DNA of 64,000 bases from Streptococcus marmotae. GTDB lineage: Bacteria > Bacillota > Bacilli > Lactobacillales > Streptococcaceae. The first letter of the stretch is position 1; each line of letters begins with the position of its first letter. The position numbers and the translations under genes were made by a program. The notes under the pieces are model-generated. The model was given only the letters and a program-made list of their open reading frames with translations, had not been told where the DNA came from and ran no database searches. The stretch is taken from assembly GCF_001623565.1 (NCBI RefSeq), contig NZ_CP015196.1:1571501-1635500 (forward strand), in the 5' to 3' direction. Shown here in pieces: positions 46,221 through 55,038 of this stretch.

Positions 46221-48917
46221 ATGTCAACAGAACAAAAGCGCCAAGCTTTTTACACCCAAGATTCAGATGCTGTTTTGCGTGAGCTAGAGACAAGTGAGCA
46301 AGGCTTAACAACGAGTGAAGCAAGCAAGCGTTTGGAGCAATATGGACGAAATGAACTAGCAGAAGGTGAGAAACGCTCCCTTTTAGCGAAATTCCTAGAT
46401 CAATTCAAAGATCTCATGATTATTATCTTGCTACTTGCAGCGATTTTATCAGTCGTAACATCAGGCGGTGAAGATATTGCAGATGCGATTATCATTCTTG
46501 CTGTTGTCATTATCAATGCGCTCTTTGGTGTCTATCAAGAAGGGAAAGCTGAAGAAGCAATCGACGCTCTGAAATCCATGTCTAGTCCTTCTGCGCATGT
46601 CTTACGTGATGGTCATGTGACAGAAATTGATTCAAAAGAATTGGTTCCAGGAGATATTGTGAGCCTTGAAGCGGGAGATGTCGTACCAGCTGATATGCGC
46701 TTATTGGAAGCAAATTCCTTAAAAATCGAAGAAGCTGCTTTGACTGGAGAATCCGTACCGGTTGAAAAAGATGTCCGTATGACAGTCGCAGAAGATGCCG
46801 GAATTGGTGACCGTGTCAATATGGCCTTTCAAAATTCCAATGTCACCTATGGTCGTGGACTTGGTGTGGTTGTAAATACAGGGATGTTTACCGAAGTTGG
46901 CCATATCGCAGGTATGCTTCAAGAAGCTGATGAGACAGATACACCACTCAAACAAAACTTGAACAATCTGTCTAAGGTTTTGACCTATGTGATTTTGGTC
47001 ATTGCAGCCATTACCTTTGCTGTAGCCGTCTTTATTCGTGGTGAACATCCATTAACTGGTCTTTTGACCTCAGTTGCTCTTGCAGTTGCAGCCATTCCAG
47101 AAGGTTTGCCAGCTATTGTAACCATTGTCCTATCACTTGGCACACAAGTCCTTGCAAAGCGCAATTCGATTGTTCGGAAATTACCAGCGGTCGAAACACT
47201 TGGCTCAACAGAAATTATTGCGTCTGATAAGACGGGTACTCTTACCATGAACAAGATGACTGTTGAAAAAGTCTATTACAATGGTCAATTAGTGGATGCC
47301 AAAGAAACCATTGAAGCAGGACTAGATTTACCATTACTGGGTGCGGTTGTTCTGGCAAATGATACGAAGATTGATGCAGACGGTAAACTGATTGGGGATC
47401 CGACAGAAACTGCCTTTATCCAATATGCACTGGACAAAGCCTACGATGTAAAAGCATTCTTAACGCAATATCCACGTGTTGCTGAGTTACCATTTGACTC
47501 AGATCGGAAACTCATGTCGACGATTCATCCATTACCAGATGGAAAATTCTTCGTTGCCGTTAAAGGGGCGCCAGATCAGCTCTTACACCGTTCAACTAAA
47601 GTGGATATAGCAGGAGAAGTTAGTCCACTAACAGATGAAGTGGCTGCATCTATTAAGGCGAATAACTCTGAAATGGCGCATCAAGCACTTCGTGTTCTTG
47701 CAGGTGCCTATAAGATTATCGACAATATTCCAGAAGAATTGACAAGTGAGACACTTGAAACGGACTTAATCTTTACAGGTTTGATTGGGATGATTGACCC
47801 AGAACGTGCAGAAGCTGCAGAAGCTGTGCGTGTGGCAAAAGAAGCGGGTATCCGCCCAATCATGATTACAGGTGACCACCAAGATACAGCAGAAGCGATT
47901 GCTAAACGTCTTGGCATTATTGATGCCAATGATACGGAAGATCATGTCTTGACAGGGGCTGAATTGAACAACTTATCAGATGAAGAATTTCAAAAAGTGG
48001 TTGGTCAATACTCTGTTTATGCACGAGTTTCTCCTGAACATAAAGTACGTATCGTGAAAGCATGGCAGAACCAAGGAAAAGTCGTTGCCATGACAGGAGA
48101 CGGTGTGAACGATGCGCCAGCTCTAAAAACAGCTGATATCGGTATCGGTATGGGAATTACAGGTACGGAAGTATCAAAAGGTGCCTCTGATATGGTCCTT
48201 GCAGATGATAACTTTGCAACCATTATCGTAGCTGTTGAAGAAGGACGGAAAGTCTTCTCCAATATCCAAAAAACCATTCAATACCTTCTTTCAGCCAATA
48301 CGGCAGAAGTTTTGACCATTTTCCTTGCAACCCTCTTTGGTTGGGATGTGCTTCAGCCGGTTCATCTTTTGTGGATTAACTTGGTAACGGATACCTTCCC
48401 AGCGATTGCGCTTGGGGTCGAGCCAGCTGAACCGGGTGTCATGAGCCACAAACCTCGTGGACGCAAGTCAAGCTTCTTCTCAGGTGGTGTCATGAGCTCC
48501 ATTATTTATCAAGGGATTTTACAAGGTGCTTTGGTTCTTGCGGTCTATGGTTATGCGATTGCAAATCCAGTCCATGTTGGTGATGTAAAAGCCATCCATG
48601 CTGATGCGCTGACAATGGCCTTTGCAACTCTTGGATTGATTCAGCTCTTCCATGCCTACAATGTGAAGTCTGTTTACCAATCCATCTTGACAGTTGGACC
48701 ATTCAAGTCGAAGACCTTTAACTGGTCCATCCTTGTTTCCTTTATTCTCTTGGCAGCAACCATTGTTATTGAGCCATTAGAAGCCATTTTCCACGTGACT
48801 CATCTTGACTTGACCCAATGGGGTGTCGTCCTTATCGGAAGTTTCTCTATGATTATCATTGTAGAAATTGTTAAGTTCGTTCAACGGAAATTAGGGTTGG
48901 ATAAGAACGCTATTTAG
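46221..48917 (+). CDS. P2-type cation-transporting ATPase (Ca2+/Mn2+ exporter)
   Basis: An 898-aa P-type ATPase: N-terminal cation_ATPase_N domain (YTQDSDAVLRELETSEQG), TGES in the actuator domain, PEGLP in membrane helix 4, phosphorylation motif DKTGT with Asp336, and TGDGVNDAPAL. The PEGLP and later N/D residues place it near the SERCA-like P2A group. The Mn2+ riboswitch upstream indicates that it responds to manganese; in pneumococcus the equivalent (MgtA/CaxP) exports Ca2+ and affects Mn homeostasis. The start MSTEQKRQ follows AAAAGGAG. Confidence 0.92.
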   Translation: MSTEQKRQAFYTQDSDAVLRELETSEQGLTTSEASKRLEQYGRNELAEGEKRSLLAKFLDQFKDLMIIILLLAAILSVVTSGGEDIADAIIILAVVIINALFGVYQEGKAEEAIDALKSMSSPSAHVLRDGHVTEIDSKELVPGDIVSLEAGDVVPADMRLLEANSLKIEEAALTGESVPVEKDVRMTVAEDAGIGDRVNMAFQNSNVTYGRGLGVVVNTGMFTEVGHIAGMLQEADETDTPLKQNLNNLSKVLTYVILVIAAITFAVAVFIRGEHPLTGLLTSVALAVAAIPEGLPAIVTIVLSLGTQVLAKRNSIVRKLPAVETLGSTEIIASDKTGTLTMNKMTVEKVYYNGQLVDAKETIEAGLDLPLLGAVVLANDTKIDADGKLIGDPTETAFIQYALDKAYDVKAFLTQYPRVAELPFDSDRKLMSTIHPLPDGKFFVAVKGAPDQLLHRSTKVDIAGEVSPLTDEVAASIKANNSEMAHQALRVLAGAYKIIDNIPEELTSETLETDLIFTGLIGMIDPERAEAAEAVRVAKEAGIRPIMITGDHQDTAEAIAKRLGIIDANDTEDHVLTGAELNNLSDEEFQKVVGQYSVYARVSPEHKVRIVKAWQNQGKVVAMTGDGVNDAPALKTADIGIGMGITGTEVSKGASDMVLADDNFATIIVAVEEGRKVFSNIQKTIQYLLSANTAEVLTIFLATLFGWDVLQPVHLLWINLVTDTFPAIALGVEPAEPGVMSHKPRGRKSSFFSGGVMSSIIYQGILQGALVLAVYGYAIANPVHVGDVKAIHADALTMAFATLGLIQLFHAYNVKSVYQSILTVGPFKSKTFNWSILVSFILLAATIVIEPLEAIFHVTHLDLTQWGVVLIGSFSMIIIVEIVKFVQRKLGLDKNAI

Positions 48918-48929
48918 AAATGAGAGAAT

Positions 48930-48963
48930 AGAAGCTGGGCAGAAAGTCTAGCTTCTATTTTTA
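48930..48963 (+). terminator. Terminator of the P-type ATPase gene
   Basis: AGAAGCT and AGCTTCT arms around a 13-nt loop, followed by ATTTTTAAA. Confidence 0.7.
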
Positions 48964-49049
48964 AAGGTTCCTATTTGTCAAATTAAGTTAGACACGTTAA
49001 AACAACTCAGGAAACTGGGTGGGGATTTTATTCTATTTTTTATTGTTTT

Positions 49050-49097
49050 TTGAATTAAAAAAAGTCTATAATATAATATATTCAAAAAAATATATTA
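49050..49097 (+). promoter_or_regulatory. Promoter and palindrome before the Fic gene
   Basis: TTGAAT (49050-49055) and TATAAT (49072-49077) are 16 bp apart. The -10 box overlaps a perfect 9-bp inverted repeat TAATATATT (49074-49082) / AATATATTA (49089-49097) that runs to the ribosome site. It could be an operator, perhaps for the Fic protein's own winged helix. Confidence 0.5.
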
Positions 49098-49110
49098 AGG
49101 AGACGTTGAG

Positions 49111-50235
49111 ATGGCTTTACAAGGGGTTAAAAAGTTGCCGGTAATGCTTGATAATAAACAAGCATTACATTTGTATAAACGCTTAGCAAATGTTAATAAG
49201 ATTTTAGGGAAATTAGATGCGGTACTTGAGTCGTCAATCGTCAATGCTTCGATACTGAGTTTGCTATCTTATAATGAGTCTGTGCAATCAACTAGAATAG
49301 AAGGTACACAAGTAACCTTTCATGAAATTATGGAAACAGCAAAAAGCGGTGCCAAGAATTGGCAACAGAGAGAGGTTTTTAACTACAAAAAAGCGATTGA
49401 TTTTGGTCTTCAATCTATTAAAGAAGGGAACGTTATATCTACAAGACTTATTAAAGAGTTGCACAAACTGTTGATGTCTGATGAAGCTAGAGGTACCACG
49501 TCAAACGGTGGTGAGTTTAGAAAAATTCAAAATTTTATTGGGCCTGATAAAAATATAGAGAACGCTTCCTATATTCCGATAGGAGCAAATGAAATCGGCG
49601 AATATATGACCAATTTAGAATTTTTTATAAATGGAGAATTTCATTCTAGTTTAGAAACACAGGAAGAGCAAGAAGCCATTACTTTTGACAGCGATATTTT
49701 GCTGCGTATCGCAGTTGCTCACGCACAATTTGAATCAATCCATCCATTTTTTGATGGGAACGGTCGATTAGGACGTATTCTGATTGCTTTAATCTCTGTT
49801 CAGGAGGGATTGCTACATTATCCTATATTCTTTGTTAGCGAGGAATTAGAAAAGGAAAGAATTCGTTACTACAACGCCTTAAATGCAACAAGGGGCGATA
49901 GTCCTGATTGGAATATGTGGTTGAATTTGTTTTTAAATGCTAGTGAGCAGATGGCTAATACTATTTTAAAAAAGATTAATAATGTAGATGAACATGCTAG
50001 AAAGGGCTTGGCAGTGTGTAAAACACAAACTCAAAAAAATGTTTGGTTGAGCACCTTTACTTCTCCAGTGGCAACGGCAGCCCAACTTTCAGAGTTAACG
50101 GGTTACCATTCTGCGACAGTAAAAAAAGCGTTAGATTTCCTTGTTGGCAAAGGATTGTTGGACAAAGATAATGCAGCAAGAAGAAATATTCCTTACTACA
50201 ATTACGACTTGCTTCGTGCCATCCAGAATCAGTAA
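49111..50235 (+). CDS. Fic-family protein with N-terminal inhibitory motif and C-terminal winged helix
   Basis: A 374-aa protein. The inhibitory motif (S/T)xxxE(G/N) is seen as Ser60...Glu64-Gly65 in QSTRIEGTQ, typical of class II Fic proteins, where the Glu blocks ATP binding. The Fic core has HPFFDGNGRLGR with catalytic His211. The C-terminal about 70 residues (TSPVATAAQLSELTGYHSAT, then VKKALDFLVGKG) form a winged helix. It would transfer AMP to a protein target or regulate its own gene. No partner antitoxin gene is adjacent. Base content is more AT-rich than its neighbours. Confidence 0.9.
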   Translation: MALQGVKKLPVMLDNKQALHLYKRLANVNKILGKLDAVLESSIVNASILSLLSYNESVQSTRIEGTQVTFHEIMETAKSGAKNWQQREVFNYKKAIDFGLQSIKEGNVISTRLIKELHKLLMSDEARGTTSNGGEFRKIQNFIGPDKNIENASYIPIGANEIGEYMTNLEFFINGEFHSSLETQEEQEAITFDSDILLRIAVAHAQFESIHPFFDGNGRLGRILIALISVQEGLLHYPIFFVSEELEKERIRYYNALNATRGDSPDWNMWLNLFLNASEQMANTILKKINNVDEHARKGLAVCKTQTQKNVWLSTFTSPVATAAQLSELTGYHSATVKKALDFLVGKGLLDKDNAARRNIPYYNYDLLRAIQNQ

Positions 50236-50496
50236 CCTTGGGGAGTGGGGCTCAATCGTGATTTCGTAGAAATCAATTGACCTCACTCCTTTCTAGGTTC
50301 AATCTAGACGCATCTAATGGATTCGTTTACTCCCACTCCAGGCGACGTTCGGCTAGAAGAAGTATTTTGCTAAAAACGCTATATTCTCAGAATAAGTTCT
50401 ACCTTATTTTCTGTCCCAGTCTAACTTCTAGCTTCTTGCCACACCTAGAACCTACTTTGAGATTTTACAAAAACTTAAAAAATTCTTAGATATCAG
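50236..50496. other. Intergenic stretch with interspersed repeat copy C
   Basis: No gene is seen between Fic and the secreted protein. It holds the inverted copy of the repeat (50240-50340) and inverted pieces GGCTAGAAGAAG (about 50350) and CTTCTAGCTTCTTGCC (about 50424) that could form a long hairpin. Confidence 0.6.
50240..50340. repeat. Interspersed repeat, copy C (inverted)
   Basis: Its reverse complement matches the copy at 52219-52325: GGAGTGGGAGTAAAC at one end, GAACCTAGAAA in the middle, GATTTCTACGAAATCACGAT and CCCCACTCCCC at the other. Confidence 0.85.
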
Positions 50497-50525
50497 TTGA
50501 CATTTTATGCGAGTCATTTTATAAT
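50497..50525 (+). promoter_or_regulatory. Consensus promoter of the secreted LPKTS protein
   Basis: TTGACA (50497-50502) and TATAAT (50520-50525), 17 bp apart: perfect match to both sigma-A boxes. It predicts strong constitutive expression. Confidence 0.85.
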
Positions 50526-50560
50526 AGGTTATGGTACAAGATAATATAAGGAGTGAAATA

Positions 50561-51208
50561 ATGAAGAAAAAATTATTCGTAACATTCGCAGCAGCAGCAT
50601 TAGTTGCAGCTGTAGCACCAGCAGTCTTGGCAGAAGGTAACTACAGTTCAGACCTTCAACGTCACACTCAAAAAACTTATGTGACTTGGTCAGATATCGC
50701 TGCTCAAGCAGTAGCATATGTTGATGCTCATGAAGAAGATGTACAAGCACGTGTAGCACAAGACAACAACGTTGTTGCTGCACAAGCTGCTCTTAACGCT
50801 TTGAATGGTTACTCAGGTCATGACTACGAAGCTAAACGTGCACCTCTTGTAGCAGCTTTAGAAGCAGCTAAAGAACAAGCTCGTAACGATGTTCGTAACG
50901 CATTTATCGAAATGCAACAAAAGACTTTGTTGGCAGCTGCTAAAGCTGAAAGCCGTTACTGGGAAGAAGATGGCAAACACGCTAACTTGACAAACGAAGC
51001 ACGTATTGCAGAAGACAAAGCAAACCAAAAAGGTGAAGCATACGATGCAGATAAAGCATCTTCTGAATTGGTAGGTGACAAAGCTCAACCAGAAATGAAA
51101 CCTGAAGAAAAAGCTAAAGCTGAAGAAGCTGTTAAAAAAGCAGCTACTGAAGCTAAAAAAGCTGAAGCTGGTAAAAAAGCACTTCCAAAAACAAGTGCAG
51201 TAAAATAA
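50561..51208 (+). CDS. Secreted helical protein ending at a truncated LPKTS sorting motif
   Basis: A 215-aa protein not recognised beyond its layout. Residues 1-24 are a signal peptide (cleavage after AVLA). The mature part is Ala-, Glu- and Lys-rich and mostly helical (about 30-165), with a Lys/Ala/Glu tail (EKAKAEEAVKKAATEAKKAE) like a wall-spanning segment. It ends ALPKTSAVK: an LPXTG-like LPKTS without the hydrophobic helix and charged tail. The start MKKKLFVTF has AAGGAG upstream. Codon use is as biased as in tuf. A class B-like sortase gene follows. It may be released, or the tail was lost. Confidence 0.8.
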   Translation: MKKKLFVTFAAAALVAAVAPAVLAEGNYSSDLQRHTQKTYVTWSDIAAQAVAYVDAHEEDVQARVAQDNNVVAAQAALNALNGYSGHDYEAKRAPLVAALEAAKEQARNDVRNAFIEMQQKTLLAAAKAESRYWEEDGKHANLTNEARIAEDKANQKGEAYDADKASSELVGDKAQPEMKPEEKAKAEEAVKKAATEAKKAEAGKKALPKTSAVK

Positions 51209-51246
51209 TAGTTATTTAGTATAGAAAATATTTTATAACTTGTACC

Positions 51247-51282
51247 ATCTAGCTGCTGGAGTTATTTCAGTAGCTTTTTAAG
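51247..51282 (+). terminator. Terminator between the secreted protein and the sortase
   Basis: AGCTGCTG and CAGTAGCT pair over 8 bp with one G-U, loop about 9 nt, followed by TTTTT. Read-through may give low sortase expression. Confidence 0.75.
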
Positions 51283-51294
51283 TAGGAGAAAAAA

Positions 51295-52161
51295 ATGGCA
51301 ACGAAACGTGGAACTCGTAAAAAAACGAACAACTCTAATAAAGAAACGAAATTATTGAAATATCTCTTGATGGCGCTTGCTTTTGTTGTTGTGGCAGTCG
51401 GGGGAGTGTATGCGGCAATTGCGCTTAAGTCAGGCGTGTTGCAGCCGACAACTTCATCGTCTACACCACCTTCGTCAAGTGTAGCCGCCCCTGCTTACAC
51501 GGTATCTGAGGAAGAAAAGAAGTACCTGACGGAACGTTTCAATGGTTTGAAAGCAACCAATCCTGAAACAGTAGGGTATATCTATATCCCAGGTACACAA
51601 TTGGACGAGCCGATTGTTCAGACAGGAGACAATGCGACCTACCTAGATAAAACCTTTGAAGGAAATAACGAACCCTTGATGGGAACGGTCTTTATGGATA
51701 CAGATAACAATAAAAACTTCACAGATTCCTTGACTTGGTTGTTTGGTCATGCACGTGGTAGTGCGGTACCAGACCATCGTATGTTTAATGATGTGAACTT
51801 TTATGATAGTCAAACCTATTTTGACGCCCATCCTTATGTAGTAGTAGAGACTCCTGAGAGAAAACGCTACTACGAGGCGATGTTCATGATTATCGTACCA
51901 GAAACGACAGCCTTTTATCGGACATCGTTTGAAAGCAAAGCAGATTTTAAAAAGCAATTAACAGATGTTGAAAAAGATGCTGTTACAAAAAGTAAAAACT
52001 TGAAGATTAACGAGAACGACAATTACCTCGTCCTATCAACTTGTCGCGAAGAGGATGATACCATTCGTGCCAACCTCTATGTACGCGAAATTCCAGATAG
52101 TGAATTATCAGACTTCCTTGCCCAACATGGTAGCCAGTTAGTCTATACACCGACAAGATAA
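51295..52161 (+). CDS. Class B-like sortase
   Basis: A 288-aa transpeptidase with a basic N-terminus, one membrane helix (about 23-46), a Ser/Thr/Pro-rich linker, and a sortase barrel with GYIYIPGTQLDEPIVQ. Catalytic residues: His152 in LFGHARG, Cys250 in VLSTCREE, and Arg258 as the likely Arg. The N-terminal helix with YLTERFNGLKATNPETVGYI and the STCR site fit class B rather than class A or C. It lies 86 nt downstream of the LPKTS protein gene; whether that is its substrate is not known. Confidence 0.85.
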   Translation: MATKRGTRKKTNNSNKETKLLKYLLMALAFVVVAVGGVYAAIALKSGVLQPTTSSSTPPSSSVAAPAYTVSEEEKKYLTERFNGLKATNPETVGYIYIPGTQLDEPIVQTGDNATYLDKTFEGNNEPLMGTVFMDTDNNKNFTDSLTWLFGHARGSAVPDHRMFNDVNFYDSQTYFDAHPYVVVETPERKRYYEAMFMIIVPETTAFYRTSFESKADFKKQLTDVEKDAVTKSKNLKINENDNYLVLSTCREEDDTIRANLYVREIPDSELSDFLAQHGSQLVYTPTR

Positions 52162-52218
52162 GGATTGGACAAGCTGGACTTTCTGCCCAGTCTCGTTATG
52201 ATGACAGCCGTATAAAAT

Positions 52219-52325
52219 GGGGAGTGGGAGTAAACTAATCAACTGGATTAGTTTAGCCCGAACCTAGAAATAAGGGAGTAAGGGAAATCGATTTCTACGA
52301 AATCACGATTTTAGCCCACTCCCTT
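52219..52325. repeat. Interspersed repeat, copy B
   Basis: A 107-bp unit with imperfect terminal inverted repeats (GGGGAGTGGG... and ...CCCACTCCC), internal inverted piece ACTAATC/GGATTAGT, and the palindromic core ATTTCTACGAAAT. It sits between the sortase and rmlD genes and its T-rich right end could terminate transcription. Confidence 0.85.
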
Positions 52326-52405
52326 TTGATTTTGGCTGGACTATCATCGCTAATTCGTCCTTTTTTTGGTATAATGAGGTGAGAAATGCAATAAAGGAGT
52401 CAATC

Positions 52406-53257
52406 ATGATTTTAATTACCGGTAGTAATGGGCAATTGGGCACAGAGCTTCGCCATTTATTAGATGAGCGTGGTGTTGAATATGTCGCAGCTGATGTAGC
52501 AGAAATGGACATCACCAATGCTGAAAAAGTCGCGGCCTTTTTTGAAGAAGTAAAACCAAGCATTGTCTATCACTGCGCAGCCTATACAGCAGTTGATATG
52601 GCAGAAGATGAAGGGAAGGAATTGAACTATGCCATCAACGTGACGGGTTCTGAAAATATCGCAAAGGCTGCTGAGCAATATGGAGCAACCTTGGTGTATA
52701 TCTCAACAGACTATGTCTTCAATGGTGAGTTACCAGTAGGACAAGAGTGGCAAGTCGATGACAGACCAGATCCTCAGTCAGAATACGGTCGGACCAAGCG
52801 TTTGGGAGAAGAAGCGGTTGAGAAATACGCTCGTAAATTCTATACGGTGCGCACAGCTTGGGTATTTGGAAATTACGGAAAAAACTTCGTCTTTACCATG
52901 CAAAATTTGGCACAAACTCGCGATACCTTGACCGTTGTCAATGACCAGCACGGCCGCCCAACTTGGACGCGTACCTTGGCAGAATTTATGGTTCATATCG
53001 TAGAGACCAAGCAGGAATTTGGCTATTATCATTTGTCAAACGATGCTACAGAGGATACAACTTGGTTTGACTTTGCGACTGAGATTTTAAAAGATACTGA
53101 TACCAAGGTAGTACCCGTTGATTCTAGCCAATTTCCAGCAAAAGCAAAACGACCATTTAACTCGACAATGAGCTTAGAAAAGGCAAAGGCAACAGGTTTT
53201 GTGATTCCAACCTGGCAAGAAGCCTTGGCAGCCTTTTATCAACAAGAAAAGAAATAA
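52406..53257 (+). CDS. rmlD: dTDP-4-dehydrorhamnose reductase
   Basis: It makes dTDP-L-rhamnose, the sugar donor for the downstream rhamnan genes. The 283-aa SDR-like enzyme has the GSNGQLGTEL nucleotide site, YISTDYVFNGELP, the catalytic YGRTK and RTAWVFG. The start MILITGSNG follows AAAGGAG; the frame from 52379 starts too early. rmlD directly upstream of rgpA is the usual streptococcal order (gacA in group A). Confidence 0.95.
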   Translation: MILITGSNGQLGTELRHLLDERGVEYVAADVAEMDITNAEKVAAFFEEVKPSIVYHCAAYTAVDMAEDEGKELNYAINVTGSENIAKAAEQYGATLVYISTDYVFNGELPVGQEWQVDDRPDPQSEYGRTKRLGEEAVEKYARKFYTVRTAWVFGNYGKNFVFTMQNLAQTRDTLTVVNDQHGRPTWTRTLAEFMVHIVETKQEFGYYHLSNDATEDTTWFDFATEILKDTDTKVVPVDSSQFPAKAKRPFNSTMSLEKAKATGFVIPTWQEALAAFYQQEKK

Positions 53258-53460
53258 GGCGTTCTTGCTTTTTAGGCTTTACCCGAAGAATGGAATGGTT
53301 TGTACGATAAACAATGAAGGGGTGGGGTAGATTTACCTAGTCTCTTATAAATTTGTAGTCGGTGTATAAAAACTCCGTCCCAAGATGGATGTATTCATGC
53401 TCAAACTAGGTTATACTATAGTCAATCCAAATCATTTTTCATTATCTCCTTGAAGAGGCT

Positions 53461-53515
53461 GAGACAACCAGGATGAGCGCGTCGCGCTTATCCTGGTTGT
53501 CTCACTCCCTTTTTT
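53461..53515 (+). terminator. Very long hairpin terminator
   Basis: Arms at 53461-53481 (GAGACAACCAGG then ATGAGCGCG) and 53483-53503 pair over 18-20 bp with one G-U pair, followed by ACTCCC and TTTTTT. The lead-in GAGGCTGAGACAAC also occurs inverted at 33196-33222. Confidence 0.75.
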
Positions 53516-53667
53516 GTGAAAAATAGTTGAGTCATTCGGGCAATATCGGTATCAACGTTTCTAGCCAATTCGACTGATTTGTCAAAGTAATGAAGACAAT
53601 CGGACACCGTCCGCATGAAGAAAATGTAGTTTTCAGAAATCGTATTTTCAATTGCTGGTGTTGGTAT
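53488..53667 (-). pseudogene. Remnant of an unrecognised gene
   Basis: A minus-strand open frame without start codon encodes a coding-like, helical stretch: PAIENTISENYIFFMRTVSD, then CLHYFDKSVELARNVDTDIA and RMTQLFFTKK, ending in the long hairpin. The residue pattern looks like real protein rather than random translation. A stop (53668-53670) immediately precedes it, and nothing in frame continues upstream, so the 5' part is lost. I do not recognise the family. Confidence 0.45.
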
Positions 53668-53754
53668 TTAGAAAAATAAGACATAATGAAGTTGTTAATG
53701 AGAGAAAATGAACCATTTCTATTTCTTTCCAAAAAATCGATGAAATGATTTAAA

Positions 53755-53796
53755 AAAATTGCACTTATCAAACATTAGGATAGGTGCAATTTTTCA
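53755..53796 (+). terminator. Hairpin terminator before rgpA
   Basis: AAAAAATTGCAC(TTATC) and (GGATA)GGTGCAATTTTT form a stem with a small internal mismatch and flanking A/T runs; it could act in both directions. Confidence 0.7.
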
Positions 53797-53889
53797 TGCG
53801 TCTGTCGTGGACAATTGCCCTTTGAATGGATAGTGTGTAGGATTTATGGTATAATTATCTGATTATACTTTTTTAGAGTTAAGGATAAG

Positions 53890-55038
53890 ATGAGACACAT
53901 TTTTATTATTGGTAGCCGTGGGCTGCCGGCTAAATACGGTGGTTTCGAGACCTTTGTCGAACAATTGGTTACCCACCAAGAAAATAGGAAGATTCAATAT
54001 CATGTGGCTTGTTTGTCAGACGAAACACACCATGTTCATACCCTTTATAAGGGAGCGGATTGTTTTACCATCAATCCACCCAAACTAGGACCAGCGCGCG
54101 TCATTGCCTATGATATGCTAGCGATTCGCTATGCGCTATCTCTCATTAAAAAGGAGCGAATCGAGCGGCCAGTTTTCTATATTTTGGGAAATACAATTGG
54201 TGCTTTCATTTCTCCATTTGCCCGCCAGATTCATGCTGTTGGAGGGACGCTGTTGGTGAACCCAGATGGATTGGAATGGAAACGGAGCAAATGGCCACGT
54301 CCTGTACAGCACTATCTCAAGTATTCAGAAAAGCTGATGACACGGCATGCAGATAGGATTGTTTCAGATAATGAAGGGATTGAGGACTATATTCAAACAA
54401 CCTATCCATGGGCAAAGACGACCTGCATTGCCTATGGAACAGACCTAACTCCTACCACTCTGACGAGCGAAAGTTCAGAAGTACGAGCATTTTTTGAACG
54501 GTTTCAATTAGTAGAAAAGGGCTATTACTTGGTTGTAGGGCGCTTTGTACCTGAAAATAATTATGCGACGATTATTCGAGAATTTATGGCGACACAGACT
54601 GCTAGAAAATTAGTCATTATCTGTAATCATGAAGGGTCGTCTTACTTTGAGAAGTTGAAAGCAGAAACGCGATTTGATACCGATGAGCGCATCCTATTTG
54701 TCGGAACAGTCTACCAGCAGGAGTTGTTGAAATATATCCGCCAAGAAGCGCGTGCCTATCTGCATGGTCATGAGGTTGGTGGAACCAATCCAGGCTTACT
54801 AGAAGCACTTGCCCAAACCAATGAGAATCTGATTTTGGGAGTTGATTTTAACCAAAAAGTAGCGCTTGAAACTGCCCATTATTGGACAAAAAAAGAGGGG
54901 AATTTGGCTGATTTACTCCATCAGATAGATAGACAAGAGGAAAATCAAGAATTGGGACAGGCAGCAAAAGAACGAATGGCTTCTCACTACACTTGGGCAA
55001 AAATAGTTGACCAGTATGAGGACTTATTTTTATCATGA
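53890..55038 (+). CDS. rgpA: Rhamnosyltransferase RgpA-type (DUF1972/GT4)
   Basis: A 382-aa glycosyltransferase that starts rhamnan chain growth on the lipid acceptor. The N-terminal DUF1972 half opens with IIGSRGLPAKYGGFETFVEQL, a hallmark of RgpA and relatives. The C-terminal GT4 half has VGRFVPENN and HGHEVGGTNPGLLEALA with the donor-binding Glu. It overlaps rgpB by 4 nt. Length and order match rgpA of S. mutans and gacB of group A streptococci. Confidence 0.88.
   Translation: MRHIFIIGSRGLPAKYGGFETFVEQLVTHQENRKIQYHVACLSDETHHVHTLYKGADCFTINPPKLGPARVIAYDMLAIRYALSLIKKERIERPVFYILGNTIGAFISPFARQIHAVGGTLLVNPDGLEWKRSKWPRPVQHYLKYSEKLMTRHADRIVSDNEGIEDYIQTTYPWAKTTCIAYGTDLTPTTLTSESSEVRAFFERFQLVEKGYYLVVGRFVPENNYATIIREFMATQTARKLVIICNHEGSSYFEKLKAETRFDTDERILFVGTVYQQELLKYIRQEARAYLHGHEVGGTNPGLLEALAQTNENLILGVDFNQKVALETAHYWTKKEGNLADLLHQIDRQEENQELGQAAKERMASHYTWAKIVDQYEDLFLS

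Larger units (their letters stand above)
53258..53889. other. Long intergenic region before rgpA
   Basis: No intact gene is seen in these 632 bases. It holds a long hairpin (53461-53503), a minus-strand gene remnant (53488-53667), a terminator-like hairpin (TTGCAC.../...GTGCAA with T5, about 53754-53795), and near 53849 a TATAAT that may be the -10 of rgpA. Confidence 0.6.

Noticed and set aside
48970..49015. Sequence with AAGTTAGACACGTT considered as an IS end
   Set aside because: No inverted partner or transposase nearby; too short to support.
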